DNA of 64,000 bases from Nigrospora sphaerica (Eukaryota > Ascomycota > Sordariomycetes > Amphisphaeriales > Apiosporaceae): contig JAGVVL010000025.1 of NCBI GenBank assembly GCA_018287875.1, forward strand, positions 1,550,001-1,614,000, given 5' to 3'. Shown one piece after another: positions 1 through 11,594 of this stretch. A program made the position numbers and the translations under genes. Numbering within the stretch: the first letter of the stretch is position 1; each line of letters begins with the position of its first letter. A model generated the notes under the pieces. That model was not told the origin of the DNA. It saw only the letters and a list, made by a program, of their open reading frames with translations, and searched no databases.

Positions 1-1141
1 ACGGTCCAGATGTCAAAGCCGGGGCTGTAAGCATACGCCTAGTCTCCATCTGCCCGAGACCGCACGAGTCAAGGATATCACGGCACGCCCACGGTCAATG
101 TCGGTATAACAGTGGTATGAACATTTCGCCTCAGTATCGTACATAGGACACGGCGTCGCGAGCACAAGGTAAGTGATTATACGCCCGCGTTACTTTCAAC
201 CCCTCTCTGGCTCTGTATCCCTACACCTCGGGGGCCCCGGCCCCTGAACACGTCTCTGCAACTCGTTCCACGCCGTTAAAGACTACAAACAAGAATAGAG
301 AGACCAGAGGGAAATTCGTGAAAGTGTCAAAGCCGTCGCCCACGCCTCCACAATGCTGAGCCGCCGCGCCGCTCTCCTTCCTGCCTCCGCCGTCCCAGGG
401 CCGGCTGCCGCCCATGGCAGCCTCATCCCCTGCGTGTTTCCCACGCCGACTGCCGCCGCCACCGCCACCAAAAAAAACGCAGTCCTCCATTCCATCTACC
501 GTAACGAGGTTGGGGGGTGTCAAGTAAACGCAACAACATGAAGCAGCAACAAGCTAACGCAAGAAAAAAACATTTTCAGTGCAAAGGGCCTTTTTGGTAT
601 AGACAGATTCCTTGGAAAAGACAGAGCGGGGTTCCCATGTACTGCCGGAGCAGGCTCTGAGCCACAGGCGAAATCCAAGCGCCACGACAAAACGCCTGCC
701 GGTCGTCTATATGTCGTGCGTGGGGGTAATGTGGGCCACTGTGTGCTCACGAACCGACGTATCGTTCGATGGGTTTCCTGCGGCCGCGCGGGTGTGGGGC
801 GATATAGAGATCCGGCCGTATAGAATAGTACAGCTGCCGTGTGCCGGGGGAGGGCGAGAAGGGAGGCAGGGTGGTGATGAGCCGGCGCGTGAGTTTCGGC
901 GTGTCGGGGTGTTGGTCAAAGGAAATTCGGTATTGGAGAAATGGCTGTCGTGACTTCGTCCTGGATACGCCAGATCTGGCGAGATTAAAATGGGCGTATC
1001 AGGTAGAAATTAGTGTTCTTTTTGTGTCAAAATAACCACTCGAAAAGGGGTATGATGAGGCGTTCCAGGAACTTGATGGTCCAGACAGTGACACCGCCGT
1101 CACCACGGTCGAACCCATCGCCATCGTGGTCGTCACCGAAA
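1..1141. other. Gene-free stretch downstream of gnb-1
   Basis: I see no supportable gene here. Open frames on both strands are short, overlap each other and show no recognisable domain. The right end contains the 3' untranslated region of the G-beta gene. Confidence 0.5.
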
Positions 1142-2608
1142 TTAGTAGGCCCAGATTTTAAGCTGTCCATGTGTTAGCTCATCCGAGAGGACTGGGTGCC
1201 GGGAGCTGAGGGAAACCTACCACTGAGTCCCAAGAACCTGTGCACAGGCTGATGCCGTCGTTGCTAACTCCCAGACAGCTGACCCGGTTCTCGTGGCCCA
1301 CGAGCGAGCCGACCTTTTCGCCCCGAGTGATATCCCACACCTGGCAAACGTCTCCCGTCAGCAATCAAGAGATCCACAAGCCGGTGCCCAAACATTCTTA
1401 CCTTGCACTCAAAGTCGTCGTAGCCGGCGAACAGAAGACGACCAGAGACGGACGTCGCAACCGAGGTGATGCCGCACAAAATGGATTCAGACTGCCAAAC
1501 AATTAGTCAACCGGCACTTCTCCCGTACCCGAGCCAACTGTGGTCAAAACTTACTCCGTAGAGGTTCAATTCTCTGTCGGCGCGGATGTCAAACAGTCTG
1601 CAAGTGGCATCGTCGGAGCCGGTCACAAACGAGTGGCCGTCGGGGAAAAACTGGATAGCGTTGATGTCGGACTCGTGACCAGCGAAAGTCTGGACGGCCT
1701 TGCCGGCGCGGATATCCCACAGTTTGGCGAAAGCGTCGCACGCACCCGAGATGAAGGTGTTCTGGTTGGTCGGGTTCAGGCTGATGCTCATGACGTCGCC
1801 CAGGTGATCGGCAAATTCCATCGTCTTGGTACCCGTCTCGATATCCCACTTCATGCAAGTCATGTCTCCCGAAGACGTCAAAATGCTGCGGTCGTTGATA
1901 AAGCGACAGCACGAGAGGTAACCGGCGTGGCCCGACAGCTCGCGCGCGACCCGCGTCGGCCCGTCACGGTTCTGGTTGAGGTTGTAAATGGAGCAGATGT
2001 TGTCGAGGCCACCGCAGGCCACGTAGTTGCCGCTCGGGGCGTAGGCGCACGTCATGACCCACGATGACCGCAGCGGAATAGCGTGAACCTTGTTGGTCGT
2101 GTAGGCGTCCCAGATGATGAGCTTTCCATCCTGCGAGGCGGATACCAGATGCCTCCGGTCCGTCGACCAGTGCATGGCGTAGATCTTGGCCAGGTGGCCC
2201 TTCAAAGTGCGCTTCGTCTTCATCAACTGGTTCTTGGGGATGGCGTCGTGTGATTGCTGAGCGACGGTGCGCACTGGAAGCCGGGCGTGTCAGTGCAAGT
2301 GTTTCAAACAGAAACTGTCTCATATACCCAAACCACGGCTCCTGCAGCCGCGACCAGGAACCATTGGGGGCAGCGGCGGCCGTGGTAGCAGGACGGCGAC
2401 GGCGACGGGCCGGCCGGTCGGGCGGATGGAATCAATTGGGAAAGGGAACCGGGGAGGAGGTCAGGGGCCATCACGTACGGGTTGTGTCTGCGAGCTCATC
2501 CTTCTTGCGCTTGATCCTGTCCTTCAGGGTCTCGGCCTCGCGGCGCGCCTGCTGGATGCGCGCCTGCATCGCCTCGGGCGACACATCGTTTGGCCGCTGC
2601 GAATCCAT
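1142..2608 (-). CDS. gnb-1: Heterotrimeric G-protein beta subunit, five exons
   Basis: This is the WD40 beta subunit that pairs with G-gamma and G-alpha at the plasma membrane in pheromone, nutrient and development signalling. Exons on the minus strand are 2479-2608, 1555-2273, 1402-1491, 1221-1340 and 1142-1162; joined they give 359 aa, the length I recall for the Neurospora protein. The first about 45 residues form the charged coiled coil that binds G-gamma ([20 protein letters not shown]). Seven WD repeats follow, and the protein ends GSWDSVLKIWAY, the usual fungal terminus. Introns are GT-AG of 205, 63, 61 and 58 nt. Codon splitting at the first intron restores the conserved TTLR sequence. 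The start at 2608 is the only ATG in this frame; the frame stays open upstream to about 2911 but contains no other ATG. The last exon codes for six residues only and is easy to miss. The symbol follows Neurospora; Aspergillus calls the gene sfaD. Confidence 0.97.
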
Positions 2609-2763
2609 TGGCGGCAAAGTATGTGTGTGCGGGAGTGCGAAAGGTGAAGTGATGTCCGTCTGGCGAGGGTGGCAGAGCGGTCGTCGGAAGAGAATACAGG
2701 CGCAAAGACGGACGGGACCGGGGGTGGAGGACAAGAAGGGGAAGAGAGAGAACGGGGTTGGTG

Positions 2764-2786
2764 TGGTTGGTTGGTTGGTTGGTTGG
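2764..2786. repeat. GGTT tetranucleotide repeat
   Basis: There are about five tandem GGTT units in the presumed 5' leader or promoter of gnb-1, about 155 bp upstream of its start codon. Confidence 0.85.
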
Positions 2787-3315
2787 CTGAAGTTTGATTC
2801 TTGGGTTGATTGATTGGGTGGCTGGAGGTCGGCAGCGACGACGATAGGAACGGCGATGAAGGCGGAACGGAACGTCGGGATTGACTGTGATTGGGATTCG
2901 ACCTCAGTCAACGATCAATCGTGGGTGTGGAGTTTGGGGGACGACGCACACCAGCGGCAGCAGCAGCAACAAACAGCACGACGACAGGAAGGGGGGAAGG
3001 GGGAAAAAGAGAATGGTAGGTTAGGTTTGGAGCAATCAAGACGAGTAGGAGTTGGGGTACCCAGTGGCAGGACAGGCTCGACAGGGTAGGCAGATGGACG
3101 GGCGGTTCGGTGGCTGCGTGGGCATGGGCATGGGCGGGCGGGCGCTGGCGTGGGTGTGGGTGCGTGCAATTTGGGTGCGAGGTAGCAGTACTCCGTAGCT
3201 ACCCAGCAGGTATCTGGGATGGCATGGGAATGGATGGGCTGGGTGATTGTGGGAACGGGACGAGATCGTGGATGGATACTAACGGAGAAGGGAAACAGCA
3301 AGCAATAGCGCTCTC

Positions 3316-3378
3316 ACCCTCTCTCCATCTCTCTTACTCCCACTCCCTCCCTCCCTCCCTCTCCCTCCATCTCCCTCT
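3316..3378. repeat. Pyrimidine-rich CTCC/CTCT tract
   Basis: A nearly uninterrupted C/T tract lies about 0.7 kb upstream of gnb-1. Such CT-rich tracts are common in promoters of filamentous ascomycetes. On the gnb-1 strand it reads as G/A. Confidence 0.6.
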
Positions 3379-4740
3379 CTCCTTCCCAGTGTGTCTATGT
3401 ATGTATTTCTCACACACAGACACACAGACACACCACAATTACACACATTCATGCCCTCTACAATCTGCAAGCTGCAAGCAGGCAGGCAGGCACAACAAGC
3501 AACGCAGGACAGCCCCGGACAGGGGGGGCTCACAGGAGAGAGGCGCTAGAGAAGGTAGGTAGCTCGACGGGACAGTGCCACTGGACACTTGGACGGGCTG
3601 CGAGGCAACAGGCGAATACGGATGGGACGGATGAGCAAGCAACAGCTGCTGTTGCCGCTGCTGCTACGGAGTACTGCTGCCAGATCCAGTTTGGACCCTC
3701 CGAGAAATCGGGCAGGTTTGATTTACGCCCACATCTTCTCTATACACCGTCGTGCCCTTCATCGTCATCGTCGTTGCCATCCTACTCTCTCCCTCCGGTC
3801 CCCCGGTAGAAAGACAGCCCTGAACTAGATACCAACAGTAGGGCTTCGTCGCCAGCATACCTAACACTTAGCCAGGTACGGTTCATGTGGGCAGACGAAT
3901 GGTACTGCCTCGGTGTTTTCTGTCCCTGGGCATTGGCAGATCGTGCCTGCGGTTCCAGGCGCAGCTGTGCCATCCAGTAGGTGTGCAGTGCCTCGGCCGG
4001 CATCCCATGAGCTGTGGATGTGCCTCGCTTCCATATGGTTTTCCCGACTCTGCATACGGCGGGAGTACATATACCCCGTTCGACGAATAGCCAGCTTGGG
4101 GCGCCCCAAGGTAGGTAGTTATTAGTTGAAACGACAACAGCGACGATGAACAGGTGCACACACCGTGTCGCCAACACAGTACCGCCCTCATCTATGGCTT
4201 ACCAACCAGTAGCCATCGTCCCGTCGACCTCCCCTTCCCCCACCCGCCCGCACCCTCTTTCTCTTTTCTCTCTCTCGCTCTCCTCTAGCCGTGATAGGCA
4301 GCCCCAAACCTGGCCTGACCGAGACGAGAGAGGGCCCCGACCTGGCCTGCGCGGGTGGAGCTGGCGCGAGATTGATTTCAGGAGACGCGGGCGGGCGACT
4401 GACAGTGTTAATATTTTATTATGGTCTCCCGGGGTTCCAGGGGTAGGAAAGGACGGTCTGAAGCGGCTAGTCCAGCACCCAAGGTGGCCGCCGAGAAAGA
4501 CGGAGCGAGATTTGGTCGGGGTGCGATTGGCAGGCACTCGAGCCGTGAGGTCGTAGTGGGAAGCAAAGGTGGACCAGGCTACATTAGGTAGCTTTCTCGC
4601 TCATTTCACGCTGCCCGGGGTGGGCAAAGAAGACGCGACGACGCATCTCCTCCTGTCCGCTTCCGGTTCCCGCTCCGGCTCTACACTCGACCCTCGATTC
4701 TACTACGGGGTACAAGAGAGAGAGAGGGAGACGGAAAGAC

Positions 4741-4764
4741 GGAGAGAGAGAGAGAGAGAGAGAG
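4741..4764. repeat. (GA)n microsatellite
   Basis: Twelve GA units form a perfect run and continue imperfectly to about 4780 through a short GTGTGTG segment. Confidence 0.9.
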
Positions 4765-5097
4765 TGTGTGAGAGAGAAGAGGGAACGTGCGCGGCAAGAC
4801 GGGTAGCGGATGACGACTTTCGCTCACACCGGGACCGCGCCGACCAGGTTGCATTGGCAGCCCGTCAACCGCTTTCTGACGCTTCTGGGGGACTCGAGTG
4901 AGACCTTGTCCCCAAAAGCCGTTGGCGCGATGGCGTAGCAGTGAACCAAGACTCTTTTCGTGATATGTATAACCTACCTTACCTACCATCCAACTCTGCC
5001 ACACCACGCTAGGCCGTGCCATACCGTGCCATTCTCTGCTGTGCTGTGCTATGCTCTGCCGCGGGATGTCATGGGACGGGCAACAGCAGCGAGAGCG

Positions 5098-5098
<1 letters not shown>

Positions 5099-5152
<54 letters not shown>
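5099..5152. repeat. (CAG)18 microsatellite
   Basis: Eighteen uninterrupted CAG units lie in gene-free DNA. All three plus-strand frames read through it (poly-Q, poly-S, poly-A), so the open frames over it are artefacts of the repeat. An imperfect CATCAT run follows at 5196-5210. Confidence 0.95.
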
Positions 5153-5153
<1 letters not shown>

Positions 5154-6026
5154 GGCAAGCCCACGCACCCACCAGGGATGCAGCCAACCCGCATCCATCA
5201 TCATCATCATCCATTCATCTTGACCGCAGGTCCTGCGTGGGACAGACTGGCCTGCGTCTGGAGAACGGAACCGGGGAATGGTCCGCATTGGTTCGACGCG
5301 CATAGCTGCGTAAAAAGAGAGTGCGCATTTGTAGGTTGGGGCACGCGATCTAGCTGTATTCTTCAGTCGTCTTTTCCCTGCCTCTCCTTGTCGCCTTGCC
5401 CCCAGTGGAAGCCTCCATTCGGAGCCGTCGGAGAAATTGGACTGGTTCACCGTCGTGGCCAGTAGCCACGGTGGCGTACGAATTGCGCTGCCCAAGTCGC
5501 CAGCAAATTGGTAGCGTTCGCCTAAGCGCTAGATGGGGCAGTTCGGCAACCAAGCCAGTCTGGCCCAGAAGGCTGAGGGATGCCGCAGCCCAGAAAAGCA
5601 ATGCAATAGACTTTTTCCATGACAGACATGGCGATTGATAGCATCATTGTCATCTCCTCTCCTTCTTATTCTTCATTCTCCTCCTCGTCCCCTTCATCCT
5701 GTTAGTATTCGTCCCCGCCCCTCCCCCTCCCCCTCCGGCAATAATGCTGTTCCAGCCGTTACTGCTTTTGCTGCTGCTGCTGCTGTCGCCAAGTCTGATG
5801 AGTCTGAGTCTGCCAGCCAACGCGGCAGCCTTTCGTAGATCTCCTATGTTTCTCGCGCCCCTACCCCTGCCGGCCAGTCTGCCAGCCAAAACCTGCAACC
5901 GGCCCTATACCCATCCGGGACAAGTAGGGACGTCGACGGCGACACTAGTCGTAGCTGGAGCTGCAGCTGCAGGATTTCCGTCCCATGTCTACTGTATCCA
6001 TTCCCCCCTTCCACCCCCCCTGGGTA

Positions 6027-6037
6027 TTTTTTTTTTT
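6027..6037. repeat. Poly-T run
   Basis: Eleven consecutive T follow a C-rich segment. It is a simple-sequence tract with no gene next to it. Confidence 0.7.
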
Positions 6038-9000
6038 CCCCTCTCGCAAACCTCCCCTGCTCCCTACCCTGCCTGTCGTTCCGCTCCGCGTCTGAGCTGG
6101 GACGGGCGACAAGTATGGGAAACTACCTCGGCCAGGTATGCAAGCAGTAGTAGTACCCCGGTGGCAGGCTGTAGAAGATGCCCAGGGGCAGAGGACCGCA
6201 CAGTCTTCGCATCGCATCATCATCATCATACACGGTCCGAGACCAGTATACATGGATGTGCTGATGAGCATGGCCCCCCTCGTCCCGCCAGCGACAGGCA
6301 GCGAGCTTCCATGAAATTGTTGATGATGGTTTCGTCGACGCTGGACGACCTGCAAGATGGGTTTGTTAAGGTTTCCTCGCCCAGCTAGCGGCTTTGGCAT
6401 TGGGCAAGCTTCAGTTCATCACACTCTCTTTGCCTGGAGGAGGAAAAGCTTGTGAATAAGATGGATGGGCGCTGGCGGCGGTAGGCTTACAGCCAACCGA
6501 TGGCCCTACGTCATGGGCACCCAAAACCGATGCTGTCGCGGCCGGACCCTTTCGTGAGATGAGCGAAAGTTGCGAAAGCACGGGAGATGCTGTTGTTGCC
6601 GGCAATGGAATTACCTGTGCCATCATGTACCTCAGGACTACTTTTTAGCTTTCGTTGCCCCATCTCTGCCTGGCCTCGCATCCTACCTCCATACATCGGG
6701 GATGATGGAGGTTTGGGGGCCTTGGGTTTCCACTTGCCCTAGCGACGTGCATATCTTTGCATACGTCCAATCGGCTGCTCGTCTACCCGCGTCTGGGTCT
6801 GTACGTCTGTCGTCTACCAAATACGATACCAGTTGACCAAGTGCCACGCACAACAGGTTCCCTGCTTCCGAAAGGCCGGTGCCGTCGCAAAAGGCCCGGC
6901 GCGGCGGGCTAGAGGGCGCTGGCCACTTGTCCTTCATTGGCAACCGTAACGGATAACAGCTCCCATGGGTTATGCCGAGCGCCGAGAACATTGCGACGGG
7001 CTGCAGGCTGTGGTCGCGGAGCCACCTGCACTATAATGTAATGGGTATATGGGATGTGCCTGTATGCAACGCACAATCGCCTCCAACGCCTGGGCCCCCC
7101 CTTCGCCCACTGGCCTCAGGTCGGCCAAGACAAAGGTTGGTCCTGCCTAGGTAGGTACTTGCAGACCAACTGCGACCATGAAAAGCGTCCCGCCGCTCGT
7201 CAATCGGCATCATGCAGCCCATCTAGATATGGGTGTCTGATGAGCGTTTGCTTATTGTTGCCAAAACTCTCTCGGCCGGTCTCACCCTACCACGCTTCTG
7301 CGGGAGGCGCTGAGACCTGTGGTCGGTGCTGGGGCCTCTGGCAGACAACGAGCCCTGTTGGACCGGGGCAGCGCGGCCGGGCGCGTTCGCGACAAAAGCA
7401 AAACCGAAGTGGACAGCTAAGCCCGCGAAAGGCATTTGGCAGGCAGCCCGTTCCGTCTGGAGAGGCCCCGGGGGAGCCAGCAAACCGTGAAGAACGAATC
7501 CCACTCGGCCCTCGTCCGAAGCCCCTGCCGTTGCAAGACAGGAGAGACAGTCCAGTCGGCCCTATCAGTGGACGTCCCGGTTTGCCGCGTTCTGGAGACC
7601 GCGTCTCCGTTCTCCAGCCCCGTCATCGTACAAACAGTACGCGGTACGAAGATCAGCTGCCGCGGGAGGGATGGTGGGTAATGTGTCTCGATGGACGGCC
7701 CCGCGCAAAGCAGGTACTGATTGCATGGGGTCCATAGATGCTACCTAATACTAATGTCCCCTTGCAGGATGATGTACTGACCGACGGAGGGGGGCCCCCC
7801 CCTCTCCATCGCCCTGCACGATGGCGCGGTACGTAGGTGGCCCTCTGAAAAGGGCGCACGACGGGAAGAACCAGACGACCAGTAGAAGTACCCCCTTAAC
7901 GAGGTTGTCAAGGGGAGAGATCCGGTACTGCTGTCACGGGACCTAACCTAAGTGTCTTGGGTGCATAGAGAGCCTGTACGTACTAAGTACATGTACTTGT
8001 TGTACACCGGATGGCCAGTCCCACTCACATCGGGTCTCTTGATGGATGCCAGGGCTGGTGTGGACGTTTTGTTCCACAAAGTCGGTGGGAGGGGCTGGTT
8101 TGGTCTCAATGCCATGGGCAGCTGGAGGCCAGCCAGCCAAAAAGCCTGCACTGATAGCAAGATCCTGGAGGAGCAGTGGACGCCTTCAACCGTCCACGGC
8201 AGGACGAACGGGCAGCGCATGACGCCGGTGGAATTGCCGACACGGCATGCGGAGGCGCAAGGAGGCAGCCGTCGCAACGGCAGGTTGGGCTTGCTTGGTC
8301 TAGCCGGCCTTCGGATACTTCTCCGACTGTCTGTCTGTCGCGACCTGATGGACCGTCCGCCCTAGTTCAAGGTAAACGACGACTAACCTGGCGGGCTGGC
8401 GGGCCTGGCGAGCCCGGCTGGACCTCCTTCTGCGCATACTCGGCGGTAACGTCTCGAAGCCATCGACCTGCACCGCTGGCGGGTAGACTACTCGTAACGA
8501 CGGCTGGGATGAGTTGTGGCGACGGTCTATCCAGCACCGACGATCACCGGGGCCTGCCAAGACACATCGCCCCCCCTGGAAGCATATACCAACCGACGGC
8601 TGAGGCTGCTGGTGTGGGTTGGCCGGTCGAGCCAGTAGAACACGACTACCGAATTATGCGAGGAGAGGCAATGCGAGCGCGTCGCTATCCCGTGCAGCAA
8701 ATGAACAACGAAGCAGCGCGACCAGTAATTTTAAAATAAATAAAAAGAGGCCTCTCTATAATTCTGGATGCTACCACTAGTCACAAGTGTGAAAGAGTAG
8801 TAGCTGACAGACGGCTATGTCATCTGGCGATCGCTTATCTGCCCGCTCGCTCGGGTTCTTCAGCTAGACCGGGTCTCTGTCGGCCCGTAGCCTTGGATCC
8901 TTCGAATGGATACCTCTACTTTACCCAGGTACCTATCTACGTCGTACACGTCCAAAGAGCGCGATGGTGATGGGCACCCTCGACGCACCAAGGCCATCGC

Positions 9001-9843
9001 GCATTCCGAGTCGACAAGCCGGGGCAGCGTCTCACGGGGCACACGGTGCGGCGCACAGGGCGGGCGGAGATTGCTCACGCCCCGAAACGGACGCAGTCCT
9101 TGGCCCGCCCTCATTCTCCTCCTTTCGGTTCGTGCTCATCGCTTCCCACCCGCCCGACACACATCAGGCGGTTGCGCCGGCGGGCGATTACACAACCTGC
9201 AACGGAGATTTTGGCATGACCCTCTTCAATCTCTCCCGTCCTCTGCATAGGGCCTAGTCGACGAGCGACTAACCAGTCGTGGCACGCTTCCAGAACTTCA
9301 GCCTCTCTCTCACCCTGTCGGTGGGCCTCCCCCGTCCCCTTCCGATTTCGATGATTTACTTCACCCTCGAGGGCAGCGCTGCTCCGAGTCAGCTGCGGCA
9401 GACTATCAGCGGGTCTTGACCCCCGGCTAACACCAATAGATGGACGCTTCGCCTGACGCCACTCGGCCCCCGGCCTTCAGTTTGCCAGCGGCAAGGGGAA
9501 AACAGTTGGGCACGTTGTGCGGGGAGGCGTGGCCTGGCCCCAAGGATGCGAGAGTCGAAGCCCCGGGCGACGGCGCCTGGGCTACTCTGCGCTCACGGCC
9601 CATCCAGCCCTTTTTCCCGTCGGTAGCTGCTCGTCCACTCTTGGCCGGCGCGCTCAGCGAGTCCGTTGCGCGTCCAGCAGGCCTTGGTTTGGCCTTGTAA
9701 ACCCCACCCAGACCGACCCGAGGACAGCGCCGAAGCCTTCTAGAAGACGCAGGGAACCTGGCTCGCCCTGGTCGCTCTTGCTCGTGCCCGCCAGCAGCGC
9801 GCCCTTACGACCAGAACCAGGACGTTGCCATCGGCCTTCACCC

Positions 9844-11594
9844 ATGGCGACGGAAACGGCGGCAGCGCCGGCGACGGCCTCTGGGGCCAGCCTGGACTTC
9901 ACGGCCATGCCCAAGATCGAGGTAACCAGCCACAAGCTCCGCCCTTGTATCTCCTCACCCACGTCTCTTCTGCCTTGTCCCCGCCGCGGACCGGACCGTC
10001 CGTTCGTTTCGTGGGAGCGTACCACAAGTGCCACGGTTGCTGGTGATCCGTAACTGAGTCGCGGCGGGTTCTCTTCGAGTGAAGGCGGTCCCACGCCCGC
10101 GCTGTCTTGGACGAAAGCAGTGGGTTGTCAGAGGACCGGCCGGCCATCCCCCCGCCCACTTTCTCACCCCGTCTTGACGGCCTCGGTGCTGATGCTCACC
10201 AACCATGGACCCCCTTGCTTCTCTGGTACCCAGTTCCCGAGCACCAATGGCGCCGATATTCCAAGCTATCTGTATACTGTTCACAGGCCGAGCGACCAAT
10301 GCTCTCATTACTGTTCCCGGTGCCGCAAACCCGGGGGCGCGAGCACGGGGGCGTCTCACATTGCTTGTTTTTTTTCTGGGCGACCCTTCGTCCGTCGATG
10401 ACGCCTTTGGACGCTGACGTCTCTCGAACCGCAGCTACACGCGCACCTATCGGGCAGCATCAGCCGACAATGCCTCCATGAGGTCTGGACCAGGAAGAAG
10501 GCCGCCGGAGCTACGGACCTCGAGGATCCCCTCGTGGTCATGCCTCCGGACAAGCATGACTACGATCTAAACACGTGAGAATACCCTGCCGTTTTGGCCC
10601 CCTCTCCCCGCCCCTTTTCGGACCCGGGGCTGAGAGGAACGGAGCAGCTTCTTTCCACTGTTTTCCTCGTACATTTACCACCTGGTCAACGACGCGGCCT
10701 CGCTGGAGTACACGACCAAGGCGGTCGTGGCCGACTTTGCCCGCGACGGCGTTGTATATCTAGAGCTGCGGACGACGCCGCGCGCTCTGCCGGGGGCGGG
10801 CCTCGACAAGGCGGGCTACGTGGGCGCGGTGCTGGACGCGCTCGCGGCGGCGCAGGCGGAGCAGCCGGGTATCGAGGTGCGCCTGCTCCTCTCGATGGAC
10901 CGGCGCGACACGGCGGCCGAGGCGGCCGAGACGGTGGCGCTGGCGGTGCGCTTCCGCGCCCGCGGTGTCGTCGGCGTCGACCTGTGCGGCGACCCGACGC
11001 GCGGCGACGTCGCCCTCTTCACGCCCGCCGCCCGCGCCGCCCGCGCCGCCGGCCTCGGCCTCGCCGTGCACTTCGCCGAGGCCCCCCGCAGCGACGCCGA
11101 CGCCGAGCTGGACACCCTCCTCGGCTGGGCCCCCGACCGCCTCGGCCACGTCATCCACGTGCCCGACCCCGTGCGCCGCCGCATCGCCGCCACCCCCGGC
11201 ATCGGCCTCGAGCTCTGCCTCAGTTGCAACGTCCACGCCAAGATGATCGTGGGCGGCTTCGAGGCCCACCATTTCGGCGAATGGTGGCACGTTGAGGGCG
11301 TCGTGGTTGTTCCTTGCGTAAGTCTCTGCTCCTTTCGCCGGAATTGATCCTCTTGTGGTCCTTGCCGACCAGATAGAGGGCACAGCTGGGCGGGACGATG
11401 GAGCTGACGTGCTGGGCGGCGCATAGACCGACGACGTGGGCGTCTTCGGGAGCCCCGTCTCGAACGAGTGGCGGCTGATCGAGCAGCACTTCCATCTCGG
11501 GCGGGACGAAATCCTCCATCTCGCGCGCAAGGGCATCGACGTCATCTTTGGGGGCGAGGAGGAGAAGCAGCGCCTGCGGAAGCTGATGTGGTAA
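9844..11594 (+). CDS. Adenosine/AMP deaminase-like protein (ADAL family), four exons
   Basis: This is a metal-dependent amidohydrolase of the ADAL branch, which deaminates N6-methyl-AMP or related purines in the cytosol. Exons are 9844-9921, 10435-10574, 10648-11317 and 11427-11594, giving 351 aa, typical for the family. Metal ligands are visible: the HxH in MPKIELHAHLSGS (residues 28-30), the histidine and catalytic glutamate in AVHFAEAP, the histidine in LGHVIHVP, and the aspartate pair in CTDDVGVFG, which is rebuilt exactly across the last intron. The Sxx SCNVHAKMIVGG region and the SGS after HAH fit ADAL better than yeast Aah1 or secreted ADGF. The first intron is long (513 nt), but the reading IE|LHAHL across it is unbroken. 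Codons are extremely GC-rich, which creates a 331-codon antisense frame that is not a gene. Confidence 0.93.

Larger units (their letters stand above)
2609..9843. other. 7.2-kb gene-free region upstream of gnb-1
   Basis: It holds the gnb-1 promoter and leader, several microsatellites (listed separately) and short motifs such as AGGTAGGT and GTACTCCGTA. Open frames up to 227 codons occur but have low-complexity or arbitrary composition and no domain. No gene can be supported. Confidence 0.5.

Noticed and set aside
2609..2911. N-terminal extension of G-beta: frame open to 2911
   Set aside because: The extension has no ATG and low-complexity Pro/Thr/Ser content; the 359-aa product from 2608 matches the family length.
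5016..5465. Open frames coding for poly-Ser, poly-Gln and poly-Ala around 5.1 kb
   Set aside because: All frames are open only because of the CAG microsatellite; no domain, start context or splice structure supports a protein.
5744..6388. 214-codon plus frame with a leucine-rich start resembling a signal peptide
   Set aside because: The leucine run comes from a CTG repeat and the rest is Pro/Ser-rich without any family resemblance.
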